From positions 1 to 64,000 of the forward strand of contig NZ_JAINZZ010000011.1 in assembly GCF_019890725.1 (NCBI RefSeq): a stretch of DNA of 64,000 nt, given 5' to 3'. The translations under genes and the position numbers were made by a program. The notes beneath the pieces are model-generated. The model saw only the letters and a list, made by a program, of their open reading frames with translations. It was not told the DNA's origin and searched no databases. Below are positions 26,678 through 34,318 of the stretch, piece after piece (the first letter of the stretch is position 1; every line of letters starts with the position of its first letter). This stretch comes from Actinacidiphila acidipaludis (GTDB lineage Bacteria > Actinomycetota > Actinomycetes > Streptomycetales > Streptomycetaceae).

Positions 26678-26738
26678 CGAAACGTTTGCGTTTCGATAGG
26701 GGCGGTCGTACGGTTTTTGGAGTACGAAACCGTTTCGT
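26678..26738 (+). promoter_or_regulatory. MFS promoter bracketed by two CGAAAC-type operators
   Basis: CGAAACG-TTTG-CGTTTCG (26678-26695) and ACGAAAC-C-GTTTCGT (26724-26738) are perfect inverted repeats with the same half-site. Between them is a promoter TTTGCG (26685-26690), 18-bp spacer, TACGGT (26709-26714). The first palindrome covers the -35 and the second covers the start region, the layout of a TetR-type repressor; no TetR gene is next to it. Confidence 0.65.
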
Positions 26739-26783
26739 TCTTCCTGCGGTCTGCCGCATCCGTCCCACCTCAGGAGTCCTCCC

Positions 26784-28313
26784 ATGTCACAGAGCTCCAC
26801 CGACGCCGCAGCGGGCGCGGACGCGCTCCGGAAGGCGCCGGCCGTCCCGTCCCAGGGCAGCGCGCCCGAGGGCGAGCGGCCCGGCCACCGCTGGTGGGTG
26901 CTGGGCGTCATCGCCATCGCCCAGCTCATGGTCGTCCTCGACGCGACCGTCGTGAACATCGCCCTCCCCTCGGCCCAGCACGCCCTGGGCTTCTCCGACA
27001 ACAACCGGCAGTGGATCGTCACGGCCTACTCGCTGGCCTTCGGCTCCCTGCTGCTGCTCGGCGGACGGCTGGCCGACCTGATCGGCCGCAAGATCGTCTT
27101 CCTCGTCGGCGTGATCGGTTTCGCGGGCGCCTCCGCCCTGGCCGGCGCCGCCCAGAACTTCGAGGTGCTGGTCACCGGACGCGCCCTGCAGGGCCTGTTC
27201 GGCGCGCTGCTGGCACCCGCCGCGCTGTCGCTGCTCAACACCACGTTCACCGACGCCAAGGAACGCGCCAAGGCGTTCGGCATCTACGGCGCGATCGCGG
27301 GCGCCGGCGGCGGCATCGGCCTGCTGCTCGGCGGTGTGCTGACCGAGCACCTGAGCTGGCGCTGGACGCTCTACGTCAACCTGATCTTCGCGGTCCTCGC
27401 CTTCATCGGCGGTCTGACCTTCCTGCGCAAGGGCGCCCCGGCCGACCGGCCCAAGCTGGACCTCCCGGGCACCGTGCTGGTCACCGCCGGTCTGTTCAGC
27501 GTCGTCTACGGCTTCTCCAACGCCGAGACGCACCACTGGGGTTCGCCGCTGACCTGGGGCTTCCTGGTCCTGGGCGCCGCGCTCGTGGCCGCGTTCAGCT
27601 GGTGGCAGACCAAGGCCGAGCACCCGCTGCTGCCGCTGCGCGTCCTGCTGGACCGCAACCGGGGTGCGTCGTTCACCGTGCTGGCGATCTCCGGTGCCGG
27701 AATGTTCGGCGTCTTCCTCTTCCTGACCTACTACCTGCAGGCTTCCCTGCACTACTCGCCGGTCAAGACCGGCCTGGGCTTCCTGCCGATGATCGGCGCG
27801 CTGATGGTGGCCGCCCAGCTCGTCACCAACACGCTGCTGCCGCGGCTCGGCCCCAAGCCGATCGTGCCGCTGGGTATGGCGATGGCGGTCGGCGGCATGG
27901 CCTGGCTGACCACGCTGGACCTGCACAGCACCTACGCCGCGAACGTGCTGCCCCCGCTGCTCGTCATGGGCTTCGGCCTCGGCCTGGTGATGCCCGCGGC
28001 GATGTCCGTGGCCACCGAGGGCATCGGAGAGCACGACGCGGGTGTGGCCTCCGCCGCGGTCAACACGATGCAGCAGGTGGGTGGTTCGATCGGCACCGCG
28101 CTGCTGAACACCCTGGCCGCGAGCGCCGCGACACACTACCTGGCGGGCAGGAAGCCCACGCCGGACGTGCTCGCGCAGGCGCAGCTGCACAGCTACTCGA
28201 CCGCGTACTGGTGGTCGGCCGGCATCTTCGCGGTCGGCGCGGTGCTCACGCTGCTGATGTACCGCAAGGGCCGGGTGGAGACCGGCGACGGTACGCAGGC
28301 CGTGCACATGTGA
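26784..28313 (+). CDS. DHA2-family MFS multidrug efflux transporter
   Basis: 509 residues with about 14 predicted membrane helices. Family motifs: LMVVLDATVVNIALPSAQ (motif D1, helix 1), GGRLADLIGRKIVF (motif A), GRALQGLFGALLAPAAL (motif B region) and the long second half typical of DHA2. AGGAG precedes ATG 26784. Such pumps export cationic drugs or endogenous antibiotics and are usually repressed by TetR proteins. The strong CGAAAC operators upstream fit that, but the repressor must be encoded elsewhere. A perfect 18-bp hairpin terminates it. Confidence 0.92.
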   Translation: MSQSSTDAAAGADALRKAPAVPSQGSAPEGERPGHRWWVLGVIAIAQLMVVLDATVVNIALPSAQHALGFSDNNRQWIVTAYSLAFGSLLLLGGRLADLIGRKIVFLVGVIGFAGASALAGAAQNFEVLVTGRALQGLFGALLAPAALSLLNTTFTDAKERAKAFGIYGAIAGAGGGIGLLLGGVLTEHLSWRWTLYVNLIFAVLAFIGGLTFLRKGAPADRPKLDLPGTVLVTAGLFSVVYGFSNAETHHWGSPLTWGFLVLGAALVAAFSWWQTKAEHPLLPLRVLLDRNRGASFTVLAISGAGMFGVFLFLTYYLQASLHYSPVKTGLGFLPMIGALMVAAQLVTNTLLPRLGPKPIVPLGMAMAVGGMAWLTTLDLHSTYAANVLPPLLVMGFGLGLVMPAAMSVATEGIGEHDAGVASAAVNTMQQVGGSIGTALLNTLAASAATHYLAGRKPTPDVLAQAQLHSYSTAYWWSAGIFAVGAVLTLLMYRKGRVETGDGTQAVHM

Positions 28314-28458
28314 CGGCCCCCTGGACCCCCCGGCTGCTCGTGAGCGGAGAACGGCCGGGGCGGGGGCCGGCCCCCGGGTGATCGTGGGGACGGGAAACCC
28401 GGGCCCGTCGGCCCCCTCTTCTTGCCGCCGCACCCGCCTCCGCGGGTGCGGCGGCCGA

Positions 28459-28503
28459 ACCGCCCCGGCGGTGCGCCACCCCCGTGCGCACCGCCGGGGC
28501 GGT
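28459..28503. terminator. Bidirectional terminator between MFS and tautomerase genes
   Basis: A perfect 18-bp stem (28459-28476 with 28486-28503), ACCGCCCCGGCGGTGCGC and its complement, with a 9-base loop. It sits between convergent genes, touching the tautomerase stop. Confidence 0.85.
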
Positions 28504-28504
28504 C

Positions 28505-28699
28505 TCATTTGTCCGCGGTCCTGTCCGCGGTGAGCCTGCCCGCCGCGCCCCAGCTGTCGGTGGGGACCTCGTGGATCCAGACCTGCACGGTCTCGGCGGG
28601 GATCTGGTAGGCGTCCACGAACGCGTCGGTGATCTTCCGGACCAGGTCCCGCTTGAGCTCGACGGTACGCGGGCCCTGCTGCACGGTGACGATCGGCAT
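28505..28699 (-). CDS. 4-oxalocrotonate tautomerase-like protein
   Basis: 64 residues, the usual size. After Met removal Pro is first (MPIVTVQQGPR), the catalytic base of this superfamily; TVELKRDLVRKITDAFVDAYQIPAETVQVWIHEVP matches the helix and VxVxIxE strand of 4-OT small subunits. The conserved Arg after the first strand is present as R11. GGAG lies 7 bases before ATG 28699. These small enzymes tautomerise 2-hydroxydienoates or act as side-reaction catalysts. It is convergent with the MFS gene and divergent from nothing obvious; the natural substrate is unknown. Confidence 0.88.
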   Translation of the reverse strand: MPIVTVQQGPRTVELKRDLVRKITDAFVDAYQIPAETVQVWIHEVPTDSWGAAGRLTADRTADK

Positions 28700-28815
28700 G
28701 ACGGAACTCCCTGTTCACAGGCGGTGGTTCCGGTCCCTCCGGACCGCCCTTCGGTGTGCCTCCAGTCCACCGCCCCCGGCGCCCCGCACCAAGAAGCACT
28801 CCGCGACCGCAGCCA

Positions 28816-29739
28816 TCACGGATCGAGATCGCCGTCCGCCGCGGCTGCTTCCAGCAGCAACTCCACGGCCCGCGACCGCCGTTCACGCCGTACCGCGAGA
28901 CCGGTGGTGAGGGCCAGGCCCGCGCCGCGGAACGGCAGGAACGCCACCCGGGGAGCGTGCAGCCGGGCGGCCTGCGAGGCGTACACGACCGTCCACATCG
29001 CGGTGCCCGCGCCGATCGCGGCGAGGTTGTCCTGCAGGGACCCGGCGGGCGGCCCCGGCACCGGCTCGAACCCGGCGGCGTGGCAGGCGGTCACGACGAG
29101 GTCCACGAGCGGCGGGTTGGTCCGCCGGGCGACCAGGCGCAGCGGCAGCGCGGCCAGCTCGGCCAGGGCGACGTCCGGCCCGGCGGCCAGCGGATGCCGG
29201 GCGGGCAGTACGGCCAGCAGCGGGTCGGGCCACAGCGGGACGACCTCCACCCCGTCACCGCCGTCGGCGTTCCCGCCCGTCCCGCCCCGCTCCCGGTCGC
29301 CGCGCAGGAACGCCGCGTCCAGGCTGCCCGCGGAGACCATGGCGAGCCGCTCCCTGGCCGGGGCCGCCACCAGGTCGACGCTCACCGCGGGGGCCCGTCG
29401 GGCATAGGCGTCCAGGACCCGGTCGAGATGGACGCCAAGACCCGAGCTGGTGCCCAGCCGGAGCGTGGCCGTCCCGTCCCCGGTGAGGTCGGCGACCGCC
29501 GCCCGGGCCCGGTCGGCCGCGGCCAGCACCGCCCGCGCCTCGGGCAGGAACCGGGCGCCCGCCTCGGTGAGCCGGACGTGGCGCGGCGACCGGTCGAAGA
29601 GATCGGCGCCCAGGTCGCGCTCCAGCCGCCGCACCTGCTGGCTGACCGCCGACTGCACGATGTGCAGCCGCTCCGCCGCCCGCCCGAAGTGCAGTTCCTC
29701 GGCGACGGTCACGAAGTACCTGAGCTGGCGCAGTTCCAC
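28816..29739 (-). CDS. LysR-family transcriptional regulator
   Basis: 307 residues. The N-terminal HTH is clear: VELRQLRYFVTVAEELHFGRAAERLHIVQSAVSQQVRRLERDLGADLFDRSPRHVRLTEAG. The rest is the two-lobed substrate-binding domain (RLGTSSGLGVHLDRVLDAY, LVARRTNPPLVDLVV, AFLPFRGAGLALTTGLAVRR). I chose GTG 29739, which gives the standard LysR N-terminus; the longer frame adds Pro/Arg-rich residues without a start signal. The tautomerase gene lies downstream on the same strand at 116 bp, so it may be a target or co-transcribed. Effector unknown. Confidence 0.9.
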   Translation of the reverse strand: MELRQLRYFVTVAEELHFGRAAERLHIVQSAVSQQVRRLERDLGADLFDRSPRHVRLTEAGARFLPEARAVLAAADRARAAVADLTGDGTATLRLGTSSGLGVHLDRVLDAYARRAPAVSVDLVAAPARERLAMVSAGSLDAAFLRGDRERGGTGGNADGGDGVEVVPLWPDPLLAVLPARHPLAAGPDVALAELAALPLRLVARRTNPPLVDLVVTACHAAGFEPVPGPPAGSLQDNLAAIGAGTAMWTVVYASQAARLHAPRVAFLPFRGAGLALTTGLAVRRERRSRAVELLLEAAAADGDLDP

Positions 29740-29957
29740 CCGCCGATCGTACGGAGCGCGGCACCGGCGCCCGGGCGGGGGACGGGCGCGTGGGTCCCGG
29801 GGCGCAGGGGGCGGACGCTGGTGGCGCGGGCACGGGTCGCGGGCTCCGGGCATGCGGGTGCATTTGGGCCGGTCCCGCCGCCGCGTCGCGCCCGCGGGCC
29901 GACGACGCGCGGCAGGCTGCTGGGATCACCTCCCGCCCGCCCCGGAAAGGCCCTGCG

Positions 29958-30563
29958 ATGAACCCCCGCCGCCGTCCCCGAGGTCACGCCCTGCCGCGCG
30001 TCCTCGTCCGCGTTCCCGGCTGCCTCGCCCTCGTCTGCGGTCTGCTGCTGTGCGGCGCGGGCACGTCCCCGGCGGCGACCGCCTGGGCCGACCCCACGGC
30101 GACGCGCCTGCTGCCGCTGCCGCCCGGGGGCGACCGCTCGGGCGCCGCGGTGGTGACCGCGCGGGTCCTGCCGGCCAGCGCCGTGGTCGACCGCGAGGAG
30201 AACGGCGACTTCACGCTGTCGGTGACCAACACAGGCGCGGCGGCGGCCTACGACGTCCGGGTGCTGCTCGACGACGCCCAGCCGGGCAACGGCGTCGGGT
30301 CCGCGGACGGCCGCTGTCTGAGCCGGCTCGACGCCTCCTCACCGGCGGACCTGTGGTGCGAACTCGGCGACGTGGCGGCCCGGCAGACCGTCTCGGTGAT
30401 TGTCCACACGTACATGGGGAGCTGCGCCGGGGCCGATCAGCTCGCCTCCGCACCGCGGTCGCCCGCACCGGCCTTCCGCTGGCACATCACGTACACCGAC
30501 GCCGGCACGAAGCGGACCGCGAACGGCCCCACTCCGCAGTGGAGTTGCTCCGCCGCGGCATGA
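29958..30563 (+). CDS. Secreted protein with CARDB/DUF11-like repeat
   Basis: 201 residues. A Sec signal peptide is visible (Arg-rich start, VLVRVPGCLALVCGLLLCGAGTSPAATAWA). The mature part has a beta-sandwich-like segment ENGDFTLSVTNTGAAAAYDVRVLLDD, the kind found in DUF11/CARDB cell-surface domains, and four later Cys residues (in DGRCLSR, DLWCELG, GSCAGA and WSCSAAA) that could pair. GGAAAGG precedes ATG 29958. It probably works at or outside the cell surface. No neighbour suggests a specific job. Confidence 0.7.
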   Translation: MNPRRRPRGHALPRVLVRVPGCLALVCGLLLCGAGTSPAATAWADPTATRLLPLPPGGDRSGAAVVTARVLPASAVVDREENGDFTLSVTNTGAAAAYDVRVLLDDAQPGNGVGSADGRCLSRLDASSPADLWCELGDVAARQTVSVIVHTYMGSCAGADQLASAPRSPAPAFRWHITYTDAGTKRTANGPTPQWSCSAAA

Positions 30564-30662
30564 GGGACCCGCGACGGCCGCGGGCGCGCCGACGGCAGGA
30601 CGACGGTCCGGGCGGCCGTGGTCCGGGGAACGTCGGCCAGGGCAGTGACCCGGACGGCCGGA

Positions 30663-30688
30663 CCGTACGGTCCGTACGGCCCGTACGG
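30663..30688. promoter_or_regulatory. Triple CCGTACGG palindrome with 9-bp period
   Basis: CCGTACGG occurs at 30663-30670, 30672-30679 and 30681-30688, each an 8-bp palindrome, separated by single bases (T, C). The array sits about 35-60 bases upstream of a TACGCT -10-like element (30723-30728) and 180 bases before the MFS start at 30871. A nearly helical-turn period suggests protein binding on one face. The rest of the 30564-30870 gap has no long gene. Confidence 0.55.
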
Positions 30689-30734
30689 GCTTAAAGCTGT
30701 GGCCGGGGGTCGTCCCGCCCGGTACGCTCACGGC

Positions 30735-30755
30735 GTGTTCCTTCTCTGTGCGTAG
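30735..30755 (+). promoter_or_regulatory. Possible leaderless leader-peptide ORF before the MFS gene
   Basis: GTG-TTC-CTT-CTC-TGT-GCG-TAG encodes six residues. Its GTG falls 6 bases after TACGCT (30723-30728), where transcription should start, so it could be a leaderless ORF. Bases 30741-30752 (CTTCTCTGTGCG) are nearly complementary to CGCAGAGGAAG at 30853-30863, the ribosome-binding site of the MFS gene. This would allow attenuation, as known for some actinobacterial drug exporters. Speculative. Confidence 0.3.
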
Positions 30756-30870
30756 GCCGCGGACCCGCGGCGCCCCGACCCAGCCGACCGGACGCCCGTG
30801 ACGGGCGGGTCCGACGGGCGGGCGCACGCGTCGTCCGTCCCTATCCGGCCTTCGCAGAGGAAGCACTCCC

Positions 30871-32271
30871 ATGTCTTCGCCACGCCCGGCGGCGTCGTCG
30901 TACGCCGCCGTCCTTCGCCTGCCCCACGCCCGCCGCACCTTCGGCGCCGCCCTGTTCGGGCGGCTCGGCTACGGGGTCGTGTCCCTGTCCCTCGTCCTGT
31001 CGCTGGCCGCCGCCACCGGTTCCCTGCCGGCCGGCGGTCTGTTCGGCACCGAGTTCGCCGCCGTCTCGGTCGTGCTGGCGCCGGCCAGGGCGGGGCTGAT
31101 CGACCGCTGGGGGGCGCGCCGCGCGCTGCCCGCGCTGGCCCTGCCGTTCGCCTCGGCGCTGTTCGTCCTGGCCGCCTGCGCCCACGCGGCGGCCGGCACC
31201 CCCCGGTGGCTGTTCGCCGTCCTGGTCGCGGCGGTGGGCGCGTCGTGCCCGCCGCTCGGGCCGACCATGCGGGCCCTGTGGTCGGCGATGGCGCCGGACG
31301 ACGCCGTACTGCAACGGGCGTTCAGCCTGGACACCGTCGCCGAGGAACTCATCTTCCTGGCCGGCCCGTTGCTGGTCGTCGCGATCCACCCGGTACCGGG
31401 TCTTGTGCTGTCGGGCGCGGTGATCGCGGGCGGCACGCTGGCGATGGTGAGTTCCCCCGCCGCCCGGCTGATCGCCCCCGTCCCCAAGGAGACGTCCGCA
31501 CCTCTGCGGCTGCTGGCGCCCGAGGGCGCCGGGGTCCGGCGGGCGGCCGCCGCGGCCTTCGGCATGGGCGTCTGCCTGGCCGCCGTGTACCTCTACGTGA
31601 TCGCGGCCGCCGACCGGGCGCACCACCCGGCGGCCGCGGGCTGGATCCTGGCGGCGCAGTCCGCGGGCAGCGCGCTGGGCGGCCTGCTGTACGGACGGGT
31701 GCGGTGGCGGCTGGACGCGGCCGCCCGGCTGCCGTACCTGCTGCTGGTGATGGCCGCGCTGGTGGCCGTGACGGCGGCCGCGCCCTCGCTGCCGGTGCTC
31801 GGCCTGTGCGTCGCCGTCGGCGGCCTGCTCACCTCCCCCACCCTGTCGACGGCCTATCTCGCCGCGAGCAGGCTCGCCCCCGAAGGGACCGCCACACGCG
31901 CCACCACCTGGGCCAACTCCGCGATCAACGCCGGGTCTTCGGCGGGCGGCGGGCTCGCCGCCCTGCTGGTGGACCGGGCCGCGCTGCCGGTGTGCTTCCT
32001 GCTGGCCGCCGCCGCCCCGGCGTGCGCGGCGCTCGCCGCCCGCGGCCGGACGTCGCCCCGGGGACGGGGCCGGGAGCCGCTGCGGGCCGCTGGGGCCGGC
32101 GGGACACAGCAGGGGGCCGCCGGGGAGGACGTGCCTGGAGACGGCGGGACCCGGCCGCGCTCGGCCGCCGGGGAAGACGTGCCCGGGGCCGGCGGGACAC
32201 AGCAGGGGGCCGCCGCAGAGCAGGCGCCCGGAGTCGACGGGAACCCCGCGCCCACGCTCAGCGGGACGTGA
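30871..32271 (+). CDS. MFS transporter with repetitive C-terminal tail
   Basis: 466 residues. Residues about 1-390 hold some 11-12 membrane helices (for example AALFGRLGYGVVSLSLVLSLAAATG, FAAVSVVLAPARAGLIDRWGARRALPALALPFASALFVLAACA). ARAGLIDRWGARRAL is the loop 2-3 motif A of the major facilitator family. The last about 75 residues are a soluble Gly/Ala/Glu tail made of repeats (AGGTQQGAAGEDVPG type) encoded by a 31-bp exact DNA repeat. AGAGGAAG precedes ATG 30871. The gene ends inside the convergent tetR gene by 14 bases. It is of the streptomycete efflux type with unknown substrate. Confidence 0.82.
   Translation: MSSPRPAASSYAAVLRLPHARRTFGAALFGRLGYGVVSLSLVLSLAAATGSLPAGGLFGTEFAAVSVVLAPARAGLIDRWGARRALPALALPFASALFVLAACAHAAAGTPRWLFAVLVAAVGASCPPLGPTMRALWSAMAPDDAVLQRAFSLDTVAEELIFLAGPLLVVAIHPVPGLVLSGAVIAGGTLAMVSSPAARLIAPVPKETSAPLRLLAPEGAGVRRAAAAAFGMGVCLAAVYLYVIAAADRAHHPAAAGWILAAQSAGSALGGLLYGRVRWRLDAAARLPYLLLVMAALVAVTAAAPSLPVLGLCVAVGGLLTSPTLSTAYLAASRLAPEGTATRATTWANSAINAGSSAGGGLAALLVDRAALPVCFLLAAAAPACAALAARGRTSPRGRGREPLRAAGAGGTQQGAAGEDVPGDGGTRPRSAAGEDVPGAGGTQQGAAAEQAPGVDGNPAPTLSGT
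32092..32215 (+). repeat. In-frame repeat in the MFS gene tail
   Basis: The same 31 bases occur at 32092-32122 and 32185-32215, 93 bp (31 codons) apart; a weaker third copy of the linking part (CCGCCGGGGA-GACGTGCC) lies between. The repeat extends the cytoplasmic tail in frame and is probably prone to expansion. Confidence 0.8.
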
Positions 32272-32854
32272 GCACCGCCGTCAGCGCCGGTGCGTACAGC
32301 TCCTCGATCTGTTCCGGTGTCAGCGCCAGTGCGGGCGGCAGGCGCAGCAGGTAGCGGGTGAGCGCCAGGCCCAGCAACTGGGCCGAGACCAGCGCCGCCC
32401 GGGCCGGTGCGTCCGGTCCGGGCGGCAGCGCCGCGGCGACCGCGGGGGCGACCTGGCGGGCGAAGATGTCCCGCATCCGGGCGGCCGCCTGGTCGTTGGT
32501 GACCGCCGAGCGCAGCAGCACCAGCAGCGCGTCGTCGGTGGGGTCGCCCTCCCAGCGGTCCAGGAAGTGCCGGATGAACAGCGCGGGGACGCGGTCGGGC
32601 GGTACGTCCCGCACGTCGGGCAGGTGCAGGTCGATGGCCAGCGCCGCCTCGAACAACTGCTCCTTGCTGCCGAAGTAGCGCATCACCATCGACGCGTCGA
32701 TCCCCGCGTCGGCGGCCACGCCGCGGATGGTGGTGCGCTCGTAGCCCTGCTCCGCGAAACGCGAGCGCGCGGCGGCCAGGATCGCCGCCTTGGTCGCCTC
32801 CGAGGTGCGGCGGGGCCGGTCGCCCGCCGTGCCGTCAACAGCTTCGGTCTTCAT
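32258..32854 (-). CDS. TetR-family repressor
   Basis: 198 residues. The N-terminal HTH reads KAAILAAARSRFAEQGYERTTIRGVAADAGIDASMVMRYFGSKEQLFEAAL, typical TetR/AcrR. The C-terminal domain (LFIRHFLDRWEGDPTDDALLVLLRSAVTNDQAAARMRDIF, then RAALVSAQLLGLALTRYLLRLPPAL) is of the TetR_C type seen in drug-responsive regulators. It is divergent from the FAD monooxygenase at 32964 across a 109-bp gap that holds four 12-bp operator copies, so it most likely represses both. Its 3' end overlaps the convergent MFS gene by 14 bases. Confidence 0.92.
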   Translation of the reverse strand: MKTEAVDGTAGDRPRRTSEATKAAILAAARSRFAEQGYERTTIRGVAADAGIDASMVMRYFGSKEQLFEAALAIDLHLPDVRDVPPDRVPALFIRHFLDRWEGDPTDDALLVLLRSAVTNDQAAARMRDIFARQVAPAVAAALPPGPDAPARAALVSAQLLGLALTRYLLRLPPALALTPEQIEELYAPALTAVLTSR

Positions 32855-32856
32855 GG

Positions 32857-32937
32857 CAACAACTGTAGGCCAACACGTGTTGACACACCACAGCGCTTGG
32901 GTTCACGATGTCAACAGACGTTGGCCAACAACCGTTG
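32857..32937. promoter_or_regulatory. Two paired TetR operators between tetR and the monooxygenase
   Basis: Four 12-mers of the form CAACAnnnGTTG: 32857 (CAACAACTGTAG), 32871 (CAACACGTGTTG), 32912 (CAACAGACGTTG), 32926 (CAACAACCGTTG). In each pair the sites are 14 bp apart with the same GC linker, one pair beside the tetR start and one beside the monooxygenase. The outer form GGCCAAC-N4-GTTGGCC (32923-32940) is a perfect palindrome. Confidence 0.75.
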
Positions 32938-32963
32938 GCCTCTCTCTGTGAAGGGGGCATCCC

Positions 32964-34097
32964 ATGACTGCCGGGGCACTTCCCGCCACCACCCACGTCG
33001 CGATCGTCGGCGCCGGGCCGACCGGCCTGGCGCTCGCGGTCACCCTCGCCCAGGCCGGAATCGACTTCGTCCTGCTCGACCGGCAGGCCGAGGGCGCCAA
33101 CACCTCGCGCGCCGCCGTGGTGCACGCCCGCACCCTGGAGGTGCTGGACACCCTCGGCGCGTCGTCGGAGCTGCTACGGCGCGGCCTGCTCGTCGACCGG
33201 TTCACCGTCCGCGACGGCCGCCGCGAGCTGGCCCGGCTGTCCTTCGCCGGGCTGCCCACGCCGCACCCGTACACGCTGATGGTTCCGCAGAGCGAGACCG
33301 AGGACGTGCTGCTGGCCCGGCTGCGGGAACTCGGCGGCGACGTGCACCGGCCCTGCGAGGTGACCGCCGCCGAGCAGGACGCGGACGGCGTCACCCTGAC
33401 GACCGCGGGCGGCGAGACGCTGCGGGCGCGGTACGCGGTCGGCGCCGACGGCATGCACAGCGCGGTCCGCCAGGCCGCCGGGATCGACTTCACCGGCGGC
33501 GCCTACGGGCAGTCGTTCGTCCTGGCCGACGTCACCATGGACTGGCGGCCGGGACGCGACGAGGTGTCGCTGAACTTCCACGCGGACGGGCTCGTGGTCG
33601 TCGCGCCCCTCCCGCACGGGCACCACCGGGTCGTCGCGATCGTCGACGAGGCGCCGGCCGACCCGGACACCGCCTATGTGCAGGCCCTGCTGGACGCGCG
33701 CTCCCCCGGCCAGGCCAGGGTCACCGCGGTGGTGTGGGGATCGCGGTTCCGCGTGCACCACCGGGTCGCCGACGCCTACCGCGCCGGGCGCCTGCTGCTG
33801 GCCGGCGACGCCGCCCATGTGCACAGCCCGGCGGGCGGCCAGGGCATGAACACCGGCATCCAGGACGCCTACGCCCTCGGCCGCGCCCTCGCGGAGGACC
33901 GGCTCGACGACTACGAGGCCGTGCGCCGCCCGGTGGCCCGGCGCGTGGTCGCCTTCACCGACCGCATGACCCGCATGGCCACGCTGCGGCGCGCCCCGGC
34001 CCGCGCGCTGCGCAACGCGGTCCTGCCGGTGGTGAGCCGCGTCCCGGCGTTCCGCCGCAGCCTGACCACCGAACTCGCCGAGCTCAACTACCGCTGA
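32964..34097 (+). CDS. FAD-dependent aromatic-type monooxygenase
   Basis: 377 residues, group A flavin monooxygenase. Motifs: VAIVGAGPTGLALAVTLAQAGIDFVLLDRQ (GxGxxG and the following acidic residue), AVGADGMHSAVRQAAGI (DG motif), and RLLLAGDAAHVHSPAGGQGMNTGIQDAYALG (GD motif). At 377 residues it lacks the thioredoxin-like C-terminal domain of phenol-hydroxylase types and fits the TetX/PgaE-like short class. A GGGGG tract lies before ATG 32964. Under TetR control it may inactivate an aromatic or antibiotic-like compound sensed by the repressor; the substrate is unknown. Confidence 0.9.
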   Translation: MTAGALPATTHVAIVGAGPTGLALAVTLAQAGIDFVLLDRQAEGANTSRAAVVHARTLEVLDTLGASSELLRRGLLVDRFTVRDGRRELARLSFAGLPTPHPYTLMVPQSETEDVLLARLRELGGDVHRPCEVTAAEQDADGVTLTTAGGETLRARYAVGADGMHSAVRQAAGIDFTGGAYGQSFVLADVTMDWRPGRDEVSLNFHADGLVVVAPLPHGHHRVVAIVDEAPADPDTAYVQALLDARSPGQARVTAVVWGSRFRVHHRVADAYRAGRLLLAGDAAHVHSPAGGQGMNTGIQDAYALGRALAEDRLDDYEAVRRPVARRVVAFTDRMTRMATLRRAPARALRNAVLPVVSRVPAFRRSLTTELAELNYR

Positions 34098-34318
34098 AAC
34101 GCGGCACCGAGAGCGGCCGGTGTCACCCGTTCGGAGGTGTCCGCGGCGGCCGCGAGGGACTCCGCGGGCCGGGCGCGCGCCGGCAGGGCGACACGCCCTG
34201 GTGGCGGCTCCGACCCTGCGCGGAGGGGTGCCGCGGCGGGCTCGCGGGCCCGTCCGCGCGCCCGCCCACTGGATGGACAGGTCGCATGCGGACCCTGGCG
34301 CCGGGTTACCGTTGCCGC

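Noticed and set aside
26787..28886. A 699-codon open frame antisense to the DHA2 transporter
   Set aside because: High-GC codon bias on one strand opens long frames on the other; the sequence is Arg/Gly/Gln/His-rich with no family motif, while the plus strand encodes a complete transporter.
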